From NCBI GenBank assembly GCA_026785985.1, contig JAJAYX010000173.1, positions 1-5,679 on the forward strand: DNA of 5,679 nucleotides, read 5' to 3'. Position 1 is the first letter of the stretch. Every line of letters starts with the position of its first letter. The notes beneath the pieces are model-generated. The model had not been told where the DNA came from, made no database searches, and saw only the letters and a program-made list of their open reading frames with translations. Positions 1 to 4,687 of the stretch are shown one piece after another. The stretch comes from Rudanella sp. Lineage in GTDB: Bacteria > Bacteroidota > Bacteroidia > Cytophagales > Spirosomataceae. The position numbers were made by a program, and so were the translations under genes.

Positions 1-128
1 ATACTAACCAGATTCTGATGGGCGTAGGAGGGGGCTAAATACGCTCCATTCCCATAGGCCCTGTCTAAGCGATTAACCACTAACTCAGCCTTGGCGAAGG
101 GCAATTGGGCGAAATAGTAGACATACAT
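1..128 (-). CDS. Unidentified ORF, 5' end only
   Basis: A minus-strand frame is open from an ATG at 128-126 to the left edge, giving 42 codons that begin MYVYYFAQLPFAKAELVVNR. An in-frame TGA lies about 35 bases upstream of this ATG and no other ATG lies between them. The plus-strand frames over the same stretch are quickly stopped, so this is the only open frame here. I do not recognise a family. The visible part is moderately hydrophobic at the start and has no clear signal peptide. It shares the peptide LPFAK, and a 14-base exact match, with the M56 remnant further right, but shows no wider similarity to it. It could be a real gene continuing left, or another decayed piece in an eroded region. 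No consensus promoter was found upstream of it. Confidence 0.35.
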   Translation of the reverse strand, partial: MYVYYFAQLPFAKAELVVNRLDRAYGNGAYLAPSYAHQNLVS

Positions 129-190
129 CGTTACCTGCTGATTTCTTGCCAAGTTTTTTGGTCACGAAAAATAATCTGTCCAAAGTCTAA

Positions 191-198
191 TATCTTTG
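191..198 (+). promoter_or_regulatory. Possible Bacteroidetes -7 box
   Basis: TATCTTTG matches the Bacteroidetes -7 consensus TAnnTTTG exactly and lies about 64 bases before the ATG at 262. No TTG -33 element sits at the expected spacing of about 19 bases, so this is only a candidate promoter for the short antitoxin-like fragment that follows. Confidence 0.3.
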
Positions 199-261
199 AG
201 CGTGTAGAACTAAAAATGACTATTTTTTCTTGCATTTTTGTACCACTTATTCCAAGAAACC

Positions 262-369
262 ATGACACAGGCGAGCCTCATTAAAAGCGGCTTTAAGTAC
301 GTTACGAACTCAAAGGGAAAGGTTGAAGGAGTTGTCTTGAACCCTAAGAATCAGGCTATAAGGGAGTTA
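262..369 (+). pseudogene. Truncated small antitoxin-like gene remnant
   Basis: From the ATG at 262 about 36 codons read as a natural protein N-terminus (MTQASLIKSGFKYVTNSKGK, then VEGVVLNPKNQAIREL). The pattern 'short N-terminus, YVTN-x-KG-x, run of small hydrophobics, then a charged helix' resembles the start of small Phd/YefM-like or other type II antitoxin-like proteins of Bacteroidetes and cyanobacteria; this is pattern recognition, not a proven match. The frame stays open to 549, but beyond about 370 it runs antisense through the M56 remnant and loses protein-like character, so the native C-terminal half is missing and no toxin gene follows. The TTG at 238 in the same frame is a possible but less likely start. 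It may be a dead fragment left by a deletion or rearrangement. Confidence 0.35.
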
Positions 370-422
370 CGGCCAAAGAATCTGGAACAGACCCCACCGC
401 TTTTATTTGACGCATTGCCATC

Positions 423-958
423 ACCAGCATCACAGGCGAGGTATTCAAGGTTTTGGGTCATCAACCGCCGGAATAGATACGCCACCGGGTTAAACCAGAA
501 CACAATGGTCAGGCACTCGGTCAGCAACACGTCGAGGGTGTGGTGCTGACTCACATGCACCCGTTCGTGCCGCAGAATCTGATCCAGTTCGTGGCGACTT
601 TCAGCACCACAAACCGTCCGAACGGGAACGGGGCTTTCACGGGGGCCTGTACCAGCACGAAATCGGTGTATCGGGTCTACATGCCATTTTCGATCAGGAT
701 GCGCAACCGAACAATTCGCCAGCCCAACCGAAATGGTTTACGGAACACCTCCGTTGTCTGGTGTACCACGGCCCGAACGGGTTCCGGCTGTACTGTGGGC
801 AACTTGGCGAAGGGCAGACAAACAGCTTCAAACGCAATCACCCACAACACGGCCCTGTTTAGGTCGAAGCGGGTAGTGCGCCGGAGCACAAGCGCGTAAG
901 CCAGCACCAAAACGGTCAGAATCAGGTTAGCCTGAACCAGATAGCGGAGGGGTTCCAT
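423..958 (-). pseudogene. Decayed M56 (BlaR1/MecR1-like) peptidase
   Basis: Intact M56 proteins are membrane metallopeptidases that sense a signal and trigger inactivation of the partner BlaI/MecI repressor. Here the gene starts with ATG at 958, one base after the repressor stop codon, so the two formed an operon. The first 93 codons hold two membrane segments (about residues 8-25 and 36-52) and end at an in-frame TAG (677-679). The same frame continues after the TAG with a family-like segment containing PVKAPFPFGRFVVL (about 600-676). A one-base loss near 596-602 then shifts the frame to LDQILRHERVHVSQHHTL. This contains the zinc motif HExxH (HERVH, 555-569), followed by the next membrane segment (VLLTECLTIVFWFNPVAYLF) and the family's NLEYLA stretch. 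Recognisable sequence ends near 423. The distance from start to HExxH is shorter than usual and the third membrane segment seems absent, suggesting an internal deletion. With a stop, a frameshift and a missing C-terminus, the gene is almost surely non-functional. Confidence 0.85.
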
Positions 959-959
959 G

Positions 960-1322
960 TCATTTCTGTTTGTCGATCAGGGCCAGAATCTCGCGCAACT
1001 CATCCGCCGAAATCTTGTCATTCTGAGCAAAATAGCTGACCAGGTTCTTGTATGAATTATCGAAATAATCAGCCACCACGCGCTTCATCACGTATTTATT
1101 CTGATAGTCCACCTTTTCGATAATGGGGTAATACTCATGGGTGTTACCATAGGCGCGGTGGCCCACAAAACCCTTTTCTTCGAGGTTTCTGATGATTGTC
1201 GAGACTGTATTGTAGTGCAGGGGCGGATTGTCGAAAAACGGAATCATGTCTTTCACGTAGGCTTGCTCTAATTTCCAGAGTACCTGCATCACTTCTTCTT
1301 CTTTTGCCGTTAATTTTTCCAT
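960..1322 (-). CDS. BlaI/MecI/CopY-family transcriptional repressor
   Basis: This 120-residue protein has the family's usual length. Residues 1-70 form the winged-helix DNA-binding domain: it opens with LTAKEEEVMQVLWKLEQAYV, has the recognition-helix region YNTVSTIIRNLEEKGFV (about 37-53), and the wing HRAYGNTHEYYPI (55-67). Residues 71-120 form the helical dimerisation tail (YQNKYVMKRVVADYF, then a final ADELREILALIDKQ). Family members bind operator dyads as dimers and are released when an M56 peptidase partner is activated and the repressor is cleaved in the tail; S. aureus BlaI and MecI are cut at Asn101-Phe102, and Asn101-Asp102 stand at the same number here, though I cannot align them rigorously. 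The start ATG at 1322 is preceded by a strong promoter and no Shine-Dalgarno sequence. The gene is intact although its downstream peptidase partner is broken. Regulated targets besides itself are unknown. Confidence 0.95.
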   Translation of the reverse strand: MEKLTAKEEEVMQVLWKLEQAYVKDMIPFFDNPPLHYNTVSTIIRNLEEKGFVGHRAYGNTHEYYPIIEKVDYQNKYVMKRVVADYFDNSYKNLVSYFAQNDKISADELREILALIDKQK

Positions 1323-1349
1323 GGGATTGTCTGACTTATCTTACCGGGA

Positions 1350-1379
1350 CAAAGTTAAAACTATTTTTGTAGTTCGCAA
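1350..1379 (-). promoter_or_regulatory. Promoter of the repressor operon
   Basis: Read on the minus strand, TTG (1379-1377) is followed by exactly 19 bases and then TAACTTTG (1357-1350). This is a full match to the Bacteroidetes sigma-factor consensus TTG-N19-TAnnTTTG. A transcript would start near 1344, leaving a leader of about 20 bases before the ATG at 1322. Confidence 0.75.
1359..1374. promoter_or_regulatory. Candidate BlaI-family operator dyad
   Basis: AACTA and TAGTT form a perfect 5-base inverted repeat around a 6-base centre (AACTATTTTTGTAGTT). It lies in the spacer between the -33 and -7 boxes of the repressor promoter. Known BlaI/MecI operators are dyads with TACTACA/TGTAGTA-like half sites, and the TGTAGT half is present here on the plus strand. 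Position and half-site resemblance support autoregulation; binding itself is inferred. The plus strand of the dyad also contains TATTTTTG (1362-1369), a -7-like box facing gldH. Confidence 0.5.
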
Positions 1380-1443
1380 GAATGCTCTGAACTTATCCCT
1401 CACCCTTTTTATCGGGTAAGCCCATTCAGGAAAAACAAAATGG

Positions 1444-1451
1444 TAGTTTTG
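1444..1451 (+). promoter_or_regulatory. Candidate -7 box for gldH
   Basis: TAGTTTTG is an exact TAnnTTTG match 18 bases before the gldH ATG. No TTG lies at the expected -33 distance, so support rests on the -7 box and position. A second exact box, TATTTTTG at 1362-1369, inside the repressor operator, is an alternative further upstream. Confidence 0.4.
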
Positions 1452-1469
1452 TGAAAAGTAAATGCAAGC

Positions 1470-1946
1470 ATGAAGAACCTACTGTATCTGATACTGATAA
1501 TGAGCGTGGTGTTACTGGCTGGGTGTGATAAAAACACGGTTTACAGCGAATATGAAGATATTGAAGATGGAAAATGGTATGTGAACTATGCCCCGGCCTT
1601 CACGTTTCGGATTGAGGATGCCAGCCAGCCCTATAATATTTATTATAACCTGCGAAACGCGCTCTCGTACCCGTATTACAACCTGTATTTGACACGTTAT
1701 TTGAACGACTCAACGGGTCACACCATCGAGTCGCGTTTAGACGAACTGCTGTTGATGGATCCTAAAACGGGCCAACCCAACGGCGATGGGTTGGGCGATA
1801 TTTTCGATCATAAAGTAATCATTAAACAGAATTACCGGTTTCCAAAAGCCGGTCAGTATACCATTCGTATCAAGCAGTATATGCGCCAGAACCCCCTGCC
1901 CGATGTGTTGAGCGTTGGTATTTCTGTTGAAAAAGCTACTAAATAA
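1470..1946 (+). CDS. gldH: Gliding motility lipoprotein GldH
   Basis: The protein has 158 residues, close to the roughly 160 usual for GldH. Residues 1-18 are a lipoprotein signal peptide ending in the lipobox LLAGC, with Cys19 as the lipidated residue, so the mature protein should be anchored in the cell envelope. The mature part starts CDKNTVYSEYEDIEDGKW, the characteristic GldH opening, and continues with a predicted beta-rich domain (RIEDASQPYNIYYNLRNALS at about 47-66, then the GDGLGDIFDHK loop near 105-115 and the closing YRFPKAGQYTIRIKQYMR). In Flavobacterium johnsoniae, GldH is needed for gliding, and mutants also lose chitin use and phage sensitivity; its molecular role is not settled. 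Presence of gldH alone does not prove that this organism glides. It is followed after 5 bases by a LON-domain gene, probably on the same transcript, and is divergent from the repressor operon. Confidence 0.9.
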   Translation: MKNLLYLILIMSVVLLAGCDKNTVYSEYEDIEDGKWYVNYAPAFTFRIEDASQPYNIYYNLRNALSYPYYNLYLTRYLNDSTGHTIESRLDELLLMDPKTGQPNGDGLGDIFDHKVIIKQNYRFPKAGQYTIRIKQYMRQNPLPDVLSVGISVEKATK

Positions 1947-1951
1947 ACTCT

Positions 1952-2584
1952 ATGGAAAAGACCATGCCCCTCTTTCCGCTCAATTTGGTTGTTTTTCCGG
2001 GCGAAGATCTGAATCTGCATATTTTTGAACCCCGCTATCGACAGTTGGTGAATGAGTGCTTCGCACGGGAGATGACCTTCGGTATTCCGGTTTTTGTGGA
2101 TAATAAACTGCCCGGCTACGGCACCGAGGTTCACATTACAACTCTGCACAAACGCTACGACGATGGCCGGATGGACATCAAAATGAAGGGGCTGGGCGTA
2201 TTTCAGCTCATTAACTTCGAGAATCCCGTGCCCGGCAAGCTCTATGCCGGGGGCGATGTCCAACTCCTTGATCCCGGCGATACGTTTAGCCCTCACCTCG
2301 ACGCGCTCCTGACCTTACTGGAACGTTTATATACTCTGCTCCAGATCGACTGGGATGAGGTGCGCCCGGACGAGCCGAATCTTTCGTTTCGAATTGGCCA
2401 CAAAGTGGGGCTGTCTGTCGATCAGGAATACGAGTTGCTAACACTCGAAAGCGAGTCGGAGCGGCAACAGTACCTGATTCATCATTTAGACAAGGTGATC
2501 CCGGTGGTCTCGGAAATGGAGCGCACCAAGCAGCGCATCCGCATGAACGGGCATTTTAAGAACCTGGACGCACTGGATTTTTAA
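1952..2584 (+). CDS. LON substrate-binding (PUA-like) domain protein
   Basis: This 210-residue protein is essentially one LON N-terminal substrate-binding domain. The family signature is at the start: PLFPLNLVVFPGEDLNLHIF (residues 6-25) followed by EPRYRQLVNECF. A strand region follows (GTEVHITTLHKRYDDGRMDIKMKGLGVFQL, about 57-86) and then a helical second half (about 115-190) that ends in ERTKQRIRMNGHFKNL. There is no AAA+ ATPase and no Ser-Lys protease domain, and the length fits stand-alone members rather than a truncated Lon protease. In Lon this domain recognises substrate proteins; the role of the stand-alone form is not established. No signal peptide is seen, so it is probably cytoplasmic. 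The ATG at 1952 lies 5 bases after the gldH stop, which suggests co-transcription; the ATG four codons later is a possible alternative start. Its stop is 4 bases from the end of the convergent AI-2E gene. Confidence 0.93.
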   Translation: MEKTMPLFPLNLVVFPGEDLNLHIFEPRYRQLVNECFAREMTFGIPVFVDNKLPGYGTEVHITTLHKRYDDGRMDIKMKGLGVFQLINFENPVPGKLYAGGDVQLLDPGDTFSPHLDALLTLLERLYTLLQIDWDEVRPDEPNLSFRIGHKVGLSVDQEYELLTLESESERQQYLIHHLDKVIPVVSEMERTKQRIRMNGHFKNLDALDF

Positions 2585-2588
2585 GTCT

Positions 2589-3713
2589 CTACTTCTTAAC
2601 GTTCGCTTGCCCGATTCGGCGAACCCGTTCGGGGAGTTGCTCGGTTAGTTCCTGGATGTTGCGGATGGGCGGACGGGGTTTTTCGGCTTCACCCAGCAGG
2701 AATCCGTAGGGCTTGAGGTCTTCTATCGAGTCGAAAATAACTTTGAGAATGGCCGTGAGAGGCAAGGCGAGAATTAGGCCGGTTAAGCCCCACAACTGAC
2801 CCCACATGATCAGAACGATGATGGCTGCTAAGGGGTTGATGCTCACCTTGGAACCCACAATGTAGGGCGTAATGAAGTTGCCTTCGAGAACCTGCACAAA
2901 CAAAAATATGCCAACCACCCCCAGTGCCACTAATGGGTTTGGGTTCGTGCCGAGGGTAAACAGAGCAGGCAAGACCGACCCAATGGCAATGCCCACATAC
3001 GGAATCAGGATCATGAACGCGCCAAACAGACCAAAAAAGATGGCATATTCTACGCCCAAAATCAGCAAACCAACGGTATTTAGCACGGCCACAACGGCAA
3101 TGACCAGCACCAAACCCACTAAGTAATCTTTGACAACGGTGTAGATTTGGCCAAAAATGGCATCTACTTTTGTACGGCGTGTTTGGCCAATAACTTTATA
3201 GAAAAACGACTTGAAAAAATCGCGATACAGCAAAAAGAAGAAGATAAAAAGGGGTAATAAAGCAATAGTACTTAATGTGTTGGTAGTAGCTAAAAGGGTT
3301 GAAGTGAGAATAGTGCCGGCATTTTGGAGCGACGAAGCGAAATACTTTCTGGCTTCGGCCACAATCCGCTTCGGATCAACATGCAGGGTTTGATCGGCAT
3401 ATCGCTGTAGCTGATCCAGAAGTTGATTCCCCCGTTTCAGCAGGCGGGGAACCTCGGCGGTGAAGTTACCGATCTGAATACTAATTAGGTAAATGAGACC
3501 ATACAGAACGGCAATGGCCAGCAGAATGCAAATGGTGATGGCCCCCACACGTGGCATACCCCAACGTTCCAGCCGGCGGCAAAGTGGAAATAAAATAGCT
3601 GCGAAAAGAACAGCAAAAATTAAGGGAACCAGCGTGTCCTGTAGAATATTGAGGCCATACACGATGATAACAATCGACAGCAAAACGCACGTAACCTTGG
3701 CGTAGGGCGGCAA
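2589..3713 (-). CDS. AI-2E/PerM-family membrane transporter
   Basis: This 374-residue protein belongs to the AI-2E transporter (TqsA/PerM) family. Hydrophobic segments lie at about residues 7-24, 27-46, 57-80, 141-163, 198-219, 223-250, 261-276 and 294-325, with the family's large soluble loop between the third and fourth (about 82-140). Signature stretches are DTLVPLIFAVLFAAILFPL near the start, IPYVGIAIGSVLPALF (237-252), and the C-terminal core EGNFITPYIVGSKVSINPLA (277-296) followed by WGLTGLILALPLTAILKVI. A charged tail of about 45 residues follows. Members export varied substrates (autoinducer-2 in TqsA, ions in others), so the substrate here is unknown. The only start in the open frame is TTG at 3713. 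The frame continues upstream to an ATG at 3740 but is cut by TAA at 3720-3722, so the N-terminus may be damaged, although the membrane core is complete. The gene faces, and nearly touches, the LON-domain gene. Confidence 0.92.
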   Translation of the reverse strand: MPPYAKVTCVLLSIVIIVYGLNILQDTLVPLIFAVLFAAILFPLCRRLERWGMPRVGAITICILLAIAVLYGLIYLISIQIGNFTAEVPRLLKRGNQLLDQLQRYADQTLHVDPKRIVAEARKYFASSLQNAGTILTSTLLATTNTLSTIALLPLFIFFFLLYRDFFKSFFYKVIGQTRRTKVDAIFGQIYTVVKDYLVGLVLVIAVVAVLNTVGLLILGVEYAIFFGLFGAFMILIPYVGIAIGSVLPALFTLGTNPNPLVALGVVGIFLFVQVLEGNFITPYIVGSKVSINPLAAIIVLIMWGQLWGLTGLILALPLTAILKVIFDSIEDLKPYGFLLGEAEKPRPPIRNIQELTEQLPERVRRIGQANVKK

Positions 3714-3740
3714 TTGGATTTAGGGAGCGCGATTATTCAT
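3711..3740 (-). other. Interrupted original N-terminus of the AI-2E gene
   Basis: Read on the minus strand, ATG at 3740-3738 begins MNNRAP, then TAA (3722-3720), then IQLPPYAKVT in the same frame, running into the annotated protein. The residues just after the stop (I-Q-L-P-P-Y-A-K) look like the ordinary N-terminal lead-in of this family rather than untranslated DNA. A single change, such as AAA to TAA at codon 7, would explain it. Alternatively MNNRAP is a chance leader peptide and TTG at 3713 is the true start. Confidence 0.5.
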
Positions 3741-3974
3741 TGGTCAGTGAAATAGTGATTGTTCCCCGTGCAGCCAGAGCCAGTAAACGAAGGTACAACA
3801 AAGCAGCCGCCGATTGGTGGGCAAATAGTATTAACTGGCGCGGTTTTCGGGCATCAATGCAACCCTAATTACCCACTTCGGGCTGTTATCTTTTTGTTAA
3901 GACTGACGTACGTCGGATAAACTACGCATATTGTCCGCTACTTTCGGGGCAATATCTGATCAATCAGCTCACTA
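3741..3974. other. Divergent intergenic region, AI-2E gene / response regulator
   Basis: I find no gene, RNA gene or clear repeat in these 234 bases. On the plus strand TATCTTTTTG (3887-3896) resembles a Bacteroidetes -7 box with two extra T, and TACTTTCG (3939-3946) is a one-mismatch box; neither has a TTG at the right distance. On the minus strand TACTATTTG (3830-3822) is a similar near miss for the AI-2E gene. A perfect 10-base palindrome, GACGTACGTC, lies at 3905-3914, about 60 bases before the regulator start; it could be a regulator site but is short enough to be chance. Confidence 0.4.
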
Positions 3975-4685
3975 ATGACCCCCACTAAAGCATCCTCCTC
4001 TGTTCACCGTGTGTTAGTTGTCGATGATGACGCTGATCTGGTTGAACTGTTGCAGTACAACCTCGAAAAAGAGGGCTACGAGGTTCGAACCGCAACCGAT
4101 GGCATCAAAGCCATTGAATTGGCGAAGACATACGTGCCTGAACTGGTGCTGCTGGATATTATGATGCCTCAACAGGACGGCATTGAAACCGGGCGGCAAA
4201 TGCGCGAAATGCCCGAGCTTCGGCAGACTTATATTCTTTATTTAACAGCCCGGTCTGAGGAGTATTCCGAAGTGGCAGCATTTGACATTGGTGCCGACGA
4301 CTACATTACCAAGCCCATCAAGCCCCGCGCACTGATGAGCCGGATCAATGCCTTTTTCCGGCGCGAAGCCCAAAAATCGGACCCCGGCGACAAAGTTGAC
4401 ATTGCCGGCCTGACCATAAATCGCCAGAATTATTCGGCCAGTTTTGGGGATAAGTCGGTGGTATTACCCAAAAAAGAATTTGAACTCCTGTTCTTTCTCG
4501 CCCAGCACCCCAACAAGGTGTTTAGCCGGGAGGAACTGCTCCAACGCATTTGGGGAGCCGATATTTATGTACTCGAACGCACGGTGGACGTACATATCCG
4601 AAAATTGCGCGAAAAAATTGGCGAAACATACATCCGAACCCTAAAAGGCGTTGGTTATATGTTTACCGACGAACCCGAAGTCTAA
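3975..4685 (+). CDS. OmpR/PhoB-type response regulator
   Basis: This 236-residue protein is a two-component response regulator. The receiver domain (about residues 11-130) has all the key residues: the acidic pocket at Asp17-Asp19 (VVDDDADLVELL), the phosphate-accepting Asp61 in LVLLDIMMP, Thr91 in YLTAR and Lys113 in YITKPIKP. The OmpR-type winged-helix DNA-binding domain (about 140-232) includes LPKKEFELLFFLAQHPNKVF (164-183), the recognition helix region YVLERTVDVHIRKLREKI (198-215) and the C-terminal hairpin RTLKGVGYMF (221-230). A partner histidine kinase should phosphorylate Asp61 and promote DNA binding; none is seen in this window, and upstream is a membrane protein gene on the other strand. 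The next gene, a cysteine desulfurase, begins 2 bases after the stop. The ATG at 3975 gives a normal short leader before the receiver domain. The stimulus and targets cannot be told from the sequence. Confidence 0.96.
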   Translation: MTPTKASSSVHRVLVVDDDADLVELLQYNLEKEGYEVRTATDGIKAIELAKTYVPELVLLDIMMPQQDGIETGRQMREMPELRQTYILYLTARSEEYSEVAAFDIGADDYITKPIKPRALMSRINAFFRREAQKSDPGDKVDIAGLTINRQNYSASFGDKSVVLPKKEFELLFFLAQHPNKVFSREELLQRIWGADIYVLERTVDVHIRKLREKIGETYIRTLKGVGYMFTDEPEV

Positions 4686-4687
4686 TA

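Noticed and set aside
540..899. Plus-strand open frame of 119 codons
   Set aside because: It is antisense to the M56 remnant, is rich in Thr, Arg and Asn in a way typical of a shadow frame, and shows no recognisable motif.
1853..2296. Minus-strand open frame of 147 codons
   Set aside because: It lies across the gldH end and LON-domain start, both well supported on the plus strand, and has no protein-family character.
2581..2599. Inverted repeat TTAAG/CTTAA between the convergent LON-domain and AI-2E genes, as a shared terminator
   Set aside because: The stem is only 5 A/T-rich pairs with a 9-base loop and no proper U-run, too weak to call a terminator.
2872..3126. Plus-strand open frame of 84 codons
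   Set aside because: It is antisense to the conserved C-terminal half of the AI-2E-family protein.
3905..3914. Perfect palindrome GACGTACGTC upstream of the response regulator
   Set aside because: A few 10-base palindromes are expected by chance in a window of this size, and no second copy or adjoining motif supports a binding site.
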